Source of the DNA: Anisodus tanguticus
Lineage: Eukaryota > Streptophyta > Magnoliopsida > Solanales > Solanaceae
Direction of reading: 5' to 3'
Assembly: GCA_034509755.1 (NCBI GenBank)
Contig: CM067556.1
Span: forward strand, 15,027,501-15,091,500
Length of the DNA stretch: 64,000 nucleotides
The position numbers and the translations under genes are program-made. Positions 1 through 10,871 of this stretch are shown in pieces (position 1 is the stretch's first letter; the number at the start of each line of letters is the position of its first letter). The notes beneath the pieces were generated by a model. The model had not been told where the DNA came from and made no database searches. It worked only from the letters and a program-made list of their open reading frames with translations.

Positions 1-887
1 TCCCATATGTTTGTGTCATGATCTCTCTTTCTATGGCCCAACTCATATGACATCTGGGCTGATTAGAATGTGACTGAGTAGCGGTTTAGGATAGAAGAAA
101 TAATGTTGATTATGGTTAAATCCCTCTCTCTATGTGCGATGATCTGTTTCCAAGCTTTTCCCTTGCGTTATGTTGGTTTCAACCAAATTTATTCCTTTTG
201 TTTTCTATAGTATAACCTAAGTGTTAACCTCAAATGTGTTGAGATACTTTAAGCTTATATCATCCTGTTGAAACATGTTGATTGGGAATTTAAAGTTGAA
301 ATATATTTTTTTCCACATTCCAGCATGCTTGAAAAAAGAGGTTAAAACTGAGTTTGTTCTTCTGTTATACTAGAGTGTTTAGCTAAGCAGTTGTGACAGT
401 AAGTTTGAGGTTGTTACTTCATATTTGACTTTGTTCTCTCGAAAATCCCTTGAGCTATTCTCTTGATTCTTTTTTTTTATCAACTAACTTGTTTGCATGT
501 CTTTGCCTGATTTCTTTAAAAACTTATTTTGGTTGAATTAATTGTTAGTTGTACCATATCTATTTTATTGAACTTTGGTTGAGGGATCTTGGTTCTTAAG
601 TCGAAATTTTTGGTCCGTCATTTTTCGGAAGATGATTTGAGTTTCAGTTTGTTTAACTTCTAAGTCTACAAATTTTTATCACAATGCTGGACTAGTTATA
701 ATTATGACTCTCTTGTTTTATTCAAAAACCATTGGTTCAGTTAAAGATTTCTGATTAAAAGTTTTCAGTCTAGCATGTGTTCTCTTGTGTAAGTATGTTT
801 CTAAATCATTTCTTGACTCTATATTAACTCCTTCACCCCTTTATTTTATTTGCATAACTTTGGGGGAGCCCCGAATCCCAACATCCA
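1..887. other. Unassigned AT-rich sequence
   Basis: No coding region, RNA gene or repeat boundary could be recognised. The sequence is AT-rich with many T-runs and short stop-interrupted frames. It may be the decayed body of a transposon, but nothing visible shows that. Confidence 0.5.
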
Positions 888-1567
888 ATGATCTTGTACA
901 AGTTGAAACAAGTGATGCACTTGAGGTTTGAAGTTGCTGCTGCATTTGGCTATCCTGTGTTGATGAACATTTGGCTGCTCGACAAACATGATGCCACATT
1001 TCATTGGGACACTGATACTACACTGGTTGCTGCAATACTTGGGCTGATTACTGCACTCTTGAGCCATTATTTTGCTGCTGTGTTTGCCGCAAACAACTGC
1101 TACAATCTTGGCCATTTACACCTCCTTTTGGGAATGTTTTACTGCTGCATTTTCGGATAAACGTGTTTCTGTTATGTTTTGAGCTAAACAACTGCGACAT
1201 TCTGGCCAAATTACTACTGCACTTTTGAGCATATTTGATGTTCATCGCTGCTGTATTTTTTAGCCTAACTGCTGGTGGCTTGTTGGCTAAAAGCCTGCTA
1301 CTTTGACGTTGTTTTGGACAACTGTTGTACTTCGAATATTCCCCTGATTTGAACACGATACTACACTTGGGCGATGAGAATAATTTTGAGGCCACGCTCC
1401 TTCCGGAAAGGTTGTCCCTTGGTTTGCTTTCCTTCGGAAAAAAGAGCGATGATGAGACTTATAATAAAATCACATGCGAGAAACCAACATGCATTGTCAA
1501 GGCAACTAGACTGACCGACGAGTCTCTAGTTCGTAGCCACGACATGAATGGAATTTCTTTTGCTTAA
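888..1567 (+). other. Unrecognised short reading frames
   Basis: Two short open frames lie here: 90 codons at 888-1160 and 80 codons at 1325-1567. I recognise neither. The first encodes a mildly hydrophobic stretch rich in Ala, Leu and His. Its DNA carries repeated 'ctgctgc' and 'actgc' words, so it looks like low-complexity repeat DNA rather than a conserved protein. The second is more polar and ends beside AT-rich sequence. Neither shows a signal peptide, domain motif or convincing splice context. They could be remnants of a retroelement 3' region or chance frames; no function is proposed. Confidence 0.2.
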
Positions 1568-1906
1568 AAAACATAAGTCTGAACCTTCCGTAATTAAAAC
1601 TTCTATTATTTTATACGGATCCGAAGGTTTTACTCGCATTTATTTATTTCTAACTGTCTTTTCTTTTACACTTTTCGGGAACATCTAAACAATATGGGAT
1701 AGCGAAGTGGAGATCTACATAGACAAAAGAGAACAAGATTGCCGGATTTGTGCCCAAGGCCCAAGAGATATCATTGCCTTAGCCATTACCGCTTTAACTT
1801 CTTTTAATCCCGCCTTCCTTATATTTTGTATTGTAATTTAATTAATCTGCATGTATGATTGTTTAAATATTTAGAAGAATTAGGCCTAAAACTGACAAAC
1901 TAGAAA

Positions 1907-2004
1907 GGGTAGTTTAAAATTGGAAACCGCCGCTAGTTTATTTATTTTTAGGCTCGGGTAGTTTAAAATTTGAAACCCGCTGTTAGCTTATTTGTTTTAG
2001 GGTC
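1907..2004. repeat. Two-copy 49-bp tandem repeat
   Basis: Two adjacent units of about 49 bp start at 1907 and 1956. Both begin 'gggtagtttaaaatt' and continue 'gaaac(c)cgc'. They differ at several positions, so the duplication is not recent. The neighbouring sequence is unassigned. Confidence 0.7.
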
Positions 2005-2241
2005 GTCATGCATATACAAAACTTTTAAAATAATTTGGTCATCTTTTATGCACATTATTAATCATACTAATAAGCTTTAGTTTATCCAATTTGCGACTTA
2101 AAATGACCTTCATAAAAAATCACTTCTTTGCATTTCAAACAACTTACTTTTCTCCTTTACTATCAATTGCAAAAATTATGTATTTTATAAATAATGGCAT
2201 ACAAATGCATACTTATATCTGAAAATTAACTTTACATGTAT

Positions 2242-2573
2242 TGTTAAGCAAGGTATATACCCGTGATATACACTTGGTATACATGGTGTATATCACGGGT
2301 ACTTTCGGATAAAGCCCAACATTGTAGAAGGCAGAAAGCACATCTCGGGTTGGCCCATCACAGGCACTATATTGGTTGTGTATATTGTTGTAATATTGTA
2401 GTGTAAATGTTACCTTAATTAGTCTTGTACACTTATCATAATTGTATATTTAGAATTAAGTAGAATAAGATTTTAGGAGTAGAATAGGAATAGGATTCTC
2501 CTATTATGGAAATATGTAACTTGTATATATAGCCTTTCAATTAATGAAAATAATCAAGAGATTATTTCTTTCA
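2242..2573 (+). repeat. 5' LTR of the first copia element
   Basis: Starts TGTTAAGCAAGG and ends ...TTTCA directly before the TGGTATC primer-binding site. The start was chosen from the TG dinucleotide and from a second partial copy on the minus strand at 55775-55905 that begins the same way. It holds a perfect 15-bp inverted repeat (2259-2273 and 2286-2300). Its 3' half ('cattaatgaaaataa...ctttca') resembles the LTRs of the element at 58433-63168. Confidence 0.7.
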
Positions 2574-2580
2574 TGGTATC

Positions 2581-5431
2581 TGTTACACCTCGTAAGATTA
2601 AGACGATAATTAAGAACGTCATTAAGGAAGTAAGATTCGGTTATTGAATATAAGGAACACTTACATATGTTAATACGGGAAATTAGTGTATAAGGAACAC
2701 TTATCCCGGAATAGTTTTTCTTTAGTGCTATACATGTGACGACGAAAATTAATCCTAGTAGTTGAATTTATTCCAATGGAGTTATGAAATAGTATTGTAT
2801 TAAAATTGTGACATTGAGGATACGAGGCTTTATGAAATTCTCGGGAATTAAAAGAAGTGGGTTTGAGATTTATTAATTGAAGAACTTGGAGGGGCCAAAG
2901 GGTAATAAGAAAATTCAGTTTTTTTATAACCTACACTCTTCATCTTCATCTTCATCTTCATTCCAACTTAACCAAAAAAACTCTCCTCTCTTCTCTCCTC
3001 CAAGCCAGCCGAAAAACCCTCCGCCCATAACCAAATTTAAGGTTTTTATCTCCTCTTCTTAGACTACATTTTCACCAAAAATTGGAAGCCAAAACAACAC
3101 CAAAAATAGTGGCAAAAACAACCACTGCTGGCCGAAAATCTGCCCAGAAATTTGAGATTTTTGAGATGAAATTTTGGAAGAAAAACGTGTAGGGATGATG
3201 GCTTAACATTGTAGAACACTTACATGTCAATTGGAGTTGAAGAAGTGAACAAAAAAGAGAAAGAAATACGAAAACAGTGGGATTTTCGGACAAGCAGTGG
3301 GCAGAAAATTGTGGACTGTTTTTGACGAATTTCAGGTATAAAATTCTTCTTTCTATGATATAATTGGAATGCATGTTGTTAGAAATTAGAATTAAGGTAA
3401 TGAATTTGTGTTAAGGGGAAATTGGAATTTAAGCGTTGCATGTAACAATTTTGGGCTAATTGCCAATTTGGGACAGATTTTGGTGTTATTGGATTCGTTG
3501 GTTATTGTTGTTATTATTGTCACTAATTGCGTGATGAAATTGAAAGAAAAAATCGATATTTAGTTGGAATTAGTTATATGGAAGTATTGAAATACGAAAT
3601 TGGATTTTAGGAGTTAAGATAAGAGTTATTGAATTATGACATGTTGTGGCCAAGAACTTGCATGAAATTGTTGGACATGTTGTGATGTATATGGACTGTT
3701 TTAGGGACTGTTTTGTGGTGTTATAATGCTGAAAATTTAGTTATCATTATGCATGTTTAAGTGTGGTAATTGCTAATGTAAGTCCTAAAGGAATAAGGGT
3801 GTAGAAAGGCGTAGAAAGGCTTCACATTCTACCATCGTTGTTGTTGGAACATGAACTGTTTTGTGGGTTATTTTTAAGGTGGATTAAGAGGCTAAATTTA
3901 CATGAGAAGTGGGTGTGTAAATTCCCTTTATTGTTGTTTTGGTTGTGCCCTTAATTGGTGCTTGGTTATTGATGATAGCCTCGTTTGGAAGTTGTGGAAA
4001 CATGTATAAACAGGGGAAGTGCAGCCCGAATTTTTATAGAATAAGAAGTCGTTGTTCGATATAAAGTATGCTAGTAATCATAGAATTGACGAACGTATTA
4101 CCATTATTATAGGTTGAAGTTCTAAAACGAGACGTACTCTAATATTGAGTTGATTAGTTCGTCTACGAGGTATGTGAAACCCTTACTTCTTTCTTTTGGC
4201 ATGATTTAATGAAAGTACGGCGGACGTACTTGATTCTTATACAGTTTAATCCCTAAAGAGGATTGTTATGAGAAGTGCCTATGATTTTTCAGCAAAGATT
4301 TTATTATGACATTATTATAATAATTTTATTGAGAGTCAAATGATAATTTTTACTTGCATATTGTTACTCATGATATCTACTCGTGCTAAGTGTTACTACT
4401 TCACCTCACCGAGTCCCGGGCCGGGTTATGTTCATGCACAACTTTGCATTTTTTTCACCGAGACCCTCACTAGAAGGCCGGGTTACGTAGGATGGATCCA
4501 TAGATGAGATATGACTTTACCAAGTCCCAGCATGGGCCAGGTTATGATATGACTTTACCGAGTCCCAGCATGGGCCGAGTTATGATATGACTTTACCGAG
4601 TCCCAGCATGGGCCGGGTTATGATATGATTCCACCGAGTCCCGCATTAGTGGGTCGGGTTACGTTACAGGTATATATATGTATATGGACATGCATTCATG
4701 TTTTCTTAACTTGACTCTCATTTTTATAAGGCACAACTGACTTTTATGGTTTATGGCACAGTTGAATTTGGATCCTGATTTTTATACTGATCTCCTATTT
4801 TCTGTTGGCTACTTATGATCTCTTTTACAGCTTCATGTTTTACATACTCAGTACATTATTTCGTACTGACCCCCTTTCCTCGGGGGCCTGCGTTTCATGC
4901 CCGCATGTACATGTTTTCAGTTTGGTGAACCTCAGGCCTAGGTTCCTACTTAGTAGGTTGGGAAGCTCCTTTGATCCAGAGCTTTGTCATTTTGGTACCG
5001 AACCTCTTTTAGACTTATGTTTATATTTAGGGGCACGACGGGGCCCTGTCCCGTCATATGTCATTGTCCTTCTTATAGAGGTCTGTAGACAGTTGTGGGT
5101 TGTACTTATGTAAGGGTTATAACTCTGCTTTGGTCAGTCATGTTATTGTACTCTGTGTTGGGGTGTCCCCGTGTATATATGACATTATCTAGTGGCAGCC
5201 TTGTCGGCTTGCCTGTTGTATTGTGTTAGCTAGTTGTGACTCCTCAGGAGGCAGGTACAGTCGGGGGTAAAGGCAGCCTTGTCGGCTTGCCTACCCTGGC
5301 ATATGTTGTTATTGAAGCGTTATGCTGCCGGATTTCAGACTCATTAAGTGTTAGTTGGATTATGTGTGACAGGTTAGTATAATGACGTCATTAGGATGGT
5401 TAGTCGCGGCCCGTCGGGTCGGGTCGTGACA
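2581..5431 (+). mobile_element. Solo LTR, Ty3/gypsy-like, 2851 bp
   Basis: Begins TGTTACACC and ends GGGTCGTGACA, with TG...CA termini. It is flanked by a perfect 5-bp target duplication GTATC (2576-2580 and 5432-5436). Removing the element and one copy restores the host copia primer-binding site (TGGTATC followed by AGAAG). No internal region or second LTR is present, so it is a solo LTR left by LTR-LTR recombination. Its length, its repeated 'accgagtcccagcatgggcc' units and its GTCGTGACA end suggest a Tekay/Del-type chromovirus LTR; that lineage call is from memory of similar plant LTRs. Orientation is inferred from the end sequence. Confidence 0.85.
4511..4662. repeat. 38-bp tandem repeat inside the gypsy solo LTR
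   Basis: Four units start at 4511, 4549, 4587 and 4625, an exact 38-bp period. Each carries 'atgactttaccgagtccc' and 'gggccgggtta' or close variants. The last unit is the most diverged. A 19-21 bp direct repeat ('ggcagccttgtcggcttgcc') also recurs in the same LTR near 5193 and 5272. Confidence 0.85.
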
Positions 5432-5583
5432 GTATCAGAAGTTTAGGTTCAAAATTTCCTCTCCCAAAATTTCTTTCTCGAGCAACAAACCCGAAATCCC
5501 TTCTCTCGGTTTGCTTGTTCTTCCTTCTGATTTTTCTTCCAAAATTTCTCCCAAATCCCTCAATCACATATTGTTCTATCAAT

Positions 5584-6212
5584 ATGTCTACATCCCGGAA
5601 TACGTTTCATCATGCCCTTACAGTTTCTAACATCAAGAATAACATCCCTCTTGTTCTTGAAATAGAAAACGTCTAATATGCGATGTGGGCCGAATTGTTC
5701 AAAATTCACGCACGATCGCATCAAGTCATCCATCACATAATCCCCGCGGCTCCTGAGGATACGGAGGTGCCAAAACACGAGGATGATCCTAAGTTGTGGA
5801 CAACTCTTGATGCTACCATCCTTCAGTGGAATATTCCACAATTTCTACCGACCTTTTGCAAACAGTTATTGAGCATGACGCTACGGCACAGGCGACTTGG
5901 GATAGACTGTGTGATATATTCCAAGATAATCAAAATTCTAGAGTCGTTACCCTTGAGCAGGATTTCTCGCACGTCACTATGGAAGATTTCCCTAATGTTT
6001 CAGCTTATTGCAAAATATTAAAGGAATTGGCGAACCAACTTCGCAACGTTGGCGCGCCAGTTTCGAACGATCGTTTAGTTCTCCAAATGGTTTCCGGCCT
6101 CTCCGAGGCCTATAGTGGTGTTGGAACACTTCTTTGGCAAAGCAATCCGCTTCCGCAATTTTATCAGGCTCGTTCTATGCTTACACTCGAAGAAGCAGTC
6201 ATGGAAAAATGA
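5584..6212 (+). pseudogene. Copia gag remnant (UBN2-type)
   Basis: The ATG at 5584 opens a copia N-terminal segment (FHHALTVSNIKNNIP-type). An in-frame TAA lies at about 5673 and a frameshift near 5820, after which gag continues at 5826-6212 with 'WDRLCDIFQDN' and 'LPQFYQARSMLTLEE'. These are typical of the UBN2-family gag of copia elements, the capsid precursor that packages element RNA. The layout matches gag at 58846-59541, which supports the start. A Gly/Asn-rich tail follows where a zinc knuckle would be expected; I see no CCHC motif. Confidence 0.8.
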
Positions 6213-6404
6213 GCGACTACCGGTGCTAGTCCCGTAGTCATGATGACCAAGTCCACAGTGTATCCTACCGGTTCCAATAACTCGGGCCATAACCGCAACA
6301 ACGGTGGCGGCAAAAATGGTGGAAATAAGAAAAATAATAGCAAGAACTGCGGCGGCAACAACGGCGGCAGCTGAGAAAATGGCGGTGGCGGTGGGGTCCT
6401 TGCG

Positions 6405-8040
6405 GTGGTCAACAGCAGCAACAACAGTTCTGGGCCCCACAGTGGGCCCCTATGCAGTGGCAGTGGGCCCCACAATAGTAGTTTGGGCCCGGCCCGCTCG
6501 CCCAACCGGCAGCGGTGGGCGCCCGAAGAACAGTCCGGGCCCACCCCGCACCGGACCACGTACAACCACTCATCTCGGCCGAGGCAGCAAGCAGGGGTAT
6601 TTGGGCCTCGGCCCCCACAGGCCCATCACGCAGCGGCACCTACGTCGACAGACATCGAAACCGCAATGCACACGCTTGATTTAAATCTTCCATACCCAAA
6701 TTGGTATATGGACATCGGTGCCACTACCCACATGACATCAGATTCAGGTACGCTCTCATCTTATTCCAATTTGAGCAACCCTCGCGGCATAATTGTTGGT
6801 AATGGTAATTCTATTCCAATTTGTGGTTATGGTCATAAAACTTTATCTCCCCCTCATCTACCACTTATCTTGAAAAACACCCTACACGCCCCCAAATTGA
6901 TTAAAAACTTAGTCTCTGTCCGTAAATTCACTACTGACAATTCTGTTTCTATTGAATTTGATCCATTTGGTTTCTCTGTGAAGGATTTCAAGACGGGGAG
7001 TCCTCTCATGAGGTGTGATAGTAGGAGAAATCTTTTTCCTATCACACCCAATCCCGTTTCGTCGAGTCAAGCCCTGCCATCCGCCTTTGCAGCCATTTAT
7101 CCTTCCTTGTGGCATGCTCGTCTTGGTCATCCGGGATCATCTATTTTGTCGTCTTTAAATAAAAATTGTTTTATTTCATGTAAGGGTACGAGTAGTACTC
7201 CAAATTGTCAGTCTTGTTCTTTTGGAAAAATTGTTAAGTTGCCATTTGTAGACTCAAATTCTCATACTTTAATGTCATTTGATATTATTCATAGCGACTT
7301 ATGGACGTCTCCTGTTCTTAGTTCTGTGGGTCATCGGTATTATGTTCTCTTTTTGAATGATTATTCTAAGTTTTTATGGACATTTTCGATAGCGAAAAAA
7401 TCTCAAATTTTTTCCGTCTTCTTAAAATTTAGAGCATTCATCAGAACCCAATTTGACCGAGAAATAAAAAATATTCAATGTGATAATGACAAAGAATATG
7501 ACAATGGGGTGTTTCGGAAATTCTGTGCTAATAATATGATCAATTTTTGGTTTTCTTGTCCTCATACGTCTTCACAAAATGGAAAAACTGAACGCAAAAT
7601 TCGTTCCATAAATAACATTGTCCGAACTTTATTAATTCATTCTTCCGTACCCCCGTTTTTTTGGCATCATGCTCTCCAAATGGCTACCTATCTTCTTAAC
7701 ATAATTCCTTTCAAAGGCTTGACATATTCTTTCCCCCTTCAAAATTTTATATAATAAAATTCCTTCATATTCACATCTTCGGGTTTTTGGATGTTTGTGT
7801 TATCCGTTATTCCCGTCCACCACAATTAACAAACTTCAGGCTCGGTCTACTCCGTGTGTGTTTTTGGGGTTTCCGTCTAATCAATGTAGCTACAAATTCT
7901 TTGATTTATCCTCTAATAAAATCATCATTAATCGCCATGTTATTTTTGATGAATCCCAATTTCCATTTGCTAAAGTTAATACTCCCGTGCCTATTTCGTA
8001 TAATTTTTTGGATGATAGTATATCCCTGTGTATTATTTAG
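6405..8040 (+). pseudogene. Copia protease-integrase remnant
   Basis: A long open frame (6405-7754) covers a Pro/Gly-rich linker, an aspartic protease segment near 6700 and a GAG-pre-integrase zinc segment with 'LWHARLGHPG' and 'CQSCSFGK'. The integrase core follows, with 'IIHSDLW', 'QCDND' and 'QNGKTERK'. The protease active site reads D-I-G-A instead of D-T/S-G-A, which should inactivate it. The 5' boundary is arbitrary, because the upstream frame is broken near 6212. A stop at 7752-7754 and a frameshift separate the core from its C-terminal part (7795-8040, 'VFLGFPSNQCSYK'). Integrase would insert element cDNA; this copy is not functional. Confidence 0.85.
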
Positions 8041-8394
8041 CATTTTTCGGATGTCTCCCACACCCAAAATTCTCCAGCGGGCCCGCTTCCCGCTGGCCCC
8101 ACTAGTCCGTCACCCACTGCCAGTACCGCCACTGGGCCAGTTCCAGCGATTGGGCCAGTCCAGCCCAATTCTGGAACTGGTCCAATACCTGCTCATGTTT
8201 CCCGAATTGGGCCAGCAGGCCCACTGCCTGCTGGCCAGTCCGTCCCGAGCCCAGCGAATTTTTGAAATCCGCCCAATTCTTCCTCGAGTCATAGATCGGT
8301 CACTCGTAGTCAACGGGGTATTTTTACACCAAAAAGACATTTTAATTTACATTCTAATGTCCCTAAATCCCCCTTACTCTGTAATTCTGTGTCT
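8041..8394 (+). other. GP-rich integrase-RT linker of copia
   Basis: Low-complexity, GC-rich DNA with repeated 'gggccagcaggccc'-like palindromic words. It encodes Gly-Pro-Ala-rich peptide in several frames and joins the integrase and reverse-transcriptase segments. The same kind of linker occurs at 61010-61250. Confidence 0.6.
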
Positions 8395-8870
8395 GCCTTA
8401 AATGACCCGAATTGGAAAATTGCTATGACTGATGAATATAATGCTCTTATTGATAATAATACGTGGGAGTTGGTGCCCCGTCCATCTGGTATTAATATTA
8501 TCAGGTCTATGTTGATTTTTGCTCATAAGGAGAATTAAGATGGTTCATTTGCTCGACATAAGGCGCGGCTTGTGGGTGATGGTAAGATTCAGCAGGTTGG
8601 TTTATATTGTGGTGAGACGTTTAGTCCGGTGGTCAAACCAGCTACCATTCGCATTGTGCTTAGCTTGACTCTTTTGAAGGCATGACCTATTCATCAGTTA
8701 GATGTAAAGAATGATTTCTTACATGGGGATCTCAAGGAAACAGTTTATATGCATCAACCTTTGGGATTCAGGGATCCCAAACATCCTCATCATGTTTGTT
8801 TGTTGAAGAAGTCCTTATATGGGCTTAAGCGGTCTCCCCGGGCCTGGTATACGCGGTTTGTAGATAAAGT
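8395..8870 (+). pseudogene. Copia reverse transcriptase fragment, N-terminal part
   Basis: Translated pieces show 'WKIAMTDEYNALI', 'RHKARLVGDG', 'GETFSPVVKPATIR', 'PIHQLDVKNDFLHGDLKE' and 'YMHQPLGF'. These are the opening motifs of copia RT, including the first catalytic Asp in QLDVKN. At least two in-frame stops interrupt it. The frame ends near 8866 within '..RAWYTRFVDKV', before the YVDD box, where the sequence joins a reversed gag fragment. RT would copy element RNA; this piece cannot. Confidence 0.85.
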
Positions 8871-9048
8871 TTTTGATGTTGTTTATTGCAAGCGCATGAT
8901 GAAATTTGGTTTTGTCAGCCATGGAAGATGAAATTTATGAGGAGAAGGGAGGGAGAATGGCTGAAAAAGAAACACTAGGGTTTCGTGGGGGTGGCGGCAG
9001 AGGGCTATGGTCGGCGCTGGTGGAGGTATTTTTAGGCTACTGATACCA
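8871..9048 (-). pseudogene. Minus-strand copia leader and gag N-terminus
   Basis: On the minus strand a PBS-like sequence (TGGTATCAGTAGCC, 9035-9048) is followed by a leader and an ATG at 8922. It encodes a gag start similar to, but distinct from, that of the element at 2242 (ADKTKFHHALAINNIKN). The frame is lost after about 17 codons at the junction with plus-strand RT near 8866-8871. This fixes the LTR at 9049-9359 as a 5' LTR in minus orientation. Confidence 0.75.
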
Positions 9049-9359
9049 TAAAGGAATATGTTCATTGATTGTATTCATCAATAATGTACAATATATATAG
9101 TAGTACAAGAATATCTAAACTAGGTAATTAATCAACCTAATTACAATAGAAAATATAATTCTACCTAAAATAGGAGACCTAATTACAATAGGAATACAAT
9201 TCTACCTAAATTAAGAGATATATAATTAATGAAGGAATATTCGGGAAATATTCTATTACCTACATTAATTCTAACTATATATCCTATTTAAACATGAATT
9301 AAAAAACCAAATACTAATCAAATTTGATTTCCTACAACTTTGAATTATTATTTCCAACA
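9049..9359 (-). repeat. Copia LTR, minus orientation
   Basis: On the minus strand it begins TGTTGGAAATAATAATTC at 9359 and ends at 9049, next to the primer-binding site. The terminal CA is mutated to TA. On its other side 'aacgggagaa' (minus strand) is a credible polypurine tract. It therefore has a PBS on one side and a PPT on the other and could serve as a 5' or a 3' LTR. Confidence 0.7.
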
Positions 9360-9932
9360 TTCTCCCGTTATTCAAAGTTGTACATCCAATTCTTTTATGC
9401 ACTTGTCACCATCTTCCAATTTGTTGAAGCACTTGTCTACAATTCCCACAATTGTTGTTATAGTTGTTAGAACACTTCTCTCCAATCTTATGTTGTTGAA
9501 GCACTTCTCTTCAACCTTCAATTATTGGAGCACTTCTTTTCAACTCCCATTATTTTTTTCTTGGTACTGTTGGAGCACTTCTCTCTAACACCCATTATTT
9601 TTTCTTGGTTGTGTTGGAGCACTTCTCTCCAACTTCCAATAGTTGATGCACTTCTCATCAACATTCAATTGTTGGAGCACTTCTCTTCAACTTTCATGGT
9701 ATTTCTTTTGTCTTCTCTTTTACTTTTAAAGAAGATGTTTTTCCTCTTGTGCCATACTTGCTTGCACCTTTTTAAAATCTGCAATATTTTTCTTCAATCC
9801 CAACATGATTATTTTTCATGCATATATCATTGGTCCGACGTTTGACGGGCGGCATATATGGGTTATAGCCACCTGCCGACAACGGAAGCTCTTCAATTCT
9901 CTACTAGGATCGTAGAAGCTGTAATACCAATT
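9360..9932 (-). other. Non-coding spacer between two LTRs, with degenerate tandem repeats
   Basis: Between two related minus-strand LTRs lies about 570 bp without retroelement coding capacity. Roughly 9424-9695 is an irregular tandem array of 'gttggagcacttctctcaac'-like units about 45-60 bp apart. Its right end holds a PBS-like sequence (minus strand TGGTATTACAGC, 9918-9929). The pattern PBS - spacer - PPT - LTR suggests a short non-autonomous (TRIM/LARD-like) element sharing LTRs with the adjacent gag fragment. Confidence 0.55.
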
Positions 9933-10181
9933 TGAAGGAAAATATTTTATTTATAAGACTCTATGAATCTCTACAATATCACTTGTTCTCTTTTGTTTTC
10001 TCTTGTTCTAAAAATAACTAGCAACACACCTATTTATAATGGTAAAAAAACCTACTTTAACTTAAAACATGAAAATTTATTCATTTATTAATTCTAACAT
10101 ATATCCTATTTAAACATGAATTAAGATATCAAATCCTAATCAAATTTGATTTTCTACAACTTTGAATTATTATTTTCAACA
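9933..10181 (-). repeat. Second copia-type LTR, minus orientation
   Basis: On the minus strand it begins TGTTGAAAATAATAATTC at 10181 and ends ...CCTTCA at 9933. About 90 bp at its 5' end closely match the LTR at 9049-9359 ('tcctatttaaacatgaatta'); the remainder is diverged. A PBS-like sequence sits just beyond its 3' end. No target duplication was found for the pair. Confidence 0.6.
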
Positions 10182-10871
10182 ATAATAAATGAATATTATA
10201 CTATCAAGTTAAATTGACATGACACAATAGATATTGCCATAGCAAGTCTGATAACAAGGTATAGACCAAGTTAATAACCTATTATAACTAGTTCAATTGT
10301 GTTGGTGATGGTTTTTTTTTTTTCGCATTATCAAATTTAATATCGTTAGTGTATATAACTTAAGTCAAAACAAAAACGGACTAAAATAGTTATAAGTCAT
10401 ACGTGACATCTTTTCCCTTCTTGATCTTTCTCCTTCCTTTTGAGTAGTTCCCTAATCCTAAGTTATTATATATGATTATTTGATTTAGACAACTGCATTT
10501 CCTTTTGAAAACTAATTTGTAAGTATATGGGGTTTAACTGAGACTCTCTTTCATATAAGAATAATTTATACTATTGTTTTGATGTTGCCAATATAGTTTG
10601 GTTCGGATTTGATTTGCAACCACATGAAAGTTTCCACAATTTATATATTTAAAACATTAGGTTAAATCTAAGGGTCCCAGACCTCAGTCATGTCCTCCCC
10701 AATTTCACGTGATTGTGCAATTCATGAATATTAACTATAGTTTGATGTGATTTAATTCTGAGATTTCCCCAACTCGAAAGATGATAGTTGCACTAGGTAT
10801 GTCTAATTCGAGTTTGCTCCACTATATTCTTAAATTACAAATATTTTCTTTAACTTAAAAAGGCTTATAAG
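10182..10871. other. Intergenic AT-rich DNA
   Basis: No gene or repeat boundary recognised. A short T-run lies near 10313. Confidence 0.5.

Larger units (their letters stand above)
2242..8870 (+). mobile_element. 5' part of a Ty1-copia (Ale-type) retrotransposon, split by a solo LTR
   Basis: A 5' LTR (2242-2573) is followed by a primer-binding site matching the initiator-Met tRNA consensus (TGGTATC.AGA). A foreign LTR at 2581-5431 interrupts that site. Then come gag, protease, integrase and the first part of reverse transcriptase. The rest of reverse transcriptase, RNase H and the 3' LTR are absent: the sequence changes abruptly near 8866-8871 into a minus-strand copia gag. Gag, integrase and RT are collinear with the complete element at 58433-63168 and clearly the same clade. 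Stops and frameshifts make it inactive. Confidence 0.85.

Noticed and set aside
5431..5445. Gypsy primer-binding site right after the LTR at 2581-5431
   Set aside because: 'gtatcagaag' there is the target duplication plus the copia PBS remainder, as shown by the same GTATC before the LTR and by copia gag downstream.
6164..6684. Overlapping Pro/Gly/Ala-rich frames on both strands
   Set aside because: They arise from the GC-rich low-complexity gag tail and linker of the copia element. None has domain text, and the real frame is the plus-strand gag-protease.
9424..9695. Possible CRISPR-like repeats
   Set aside because: Units are degenerate, irregularly spaced and lie between LTRs. Tandem decay of a retroelement spacer explains them.
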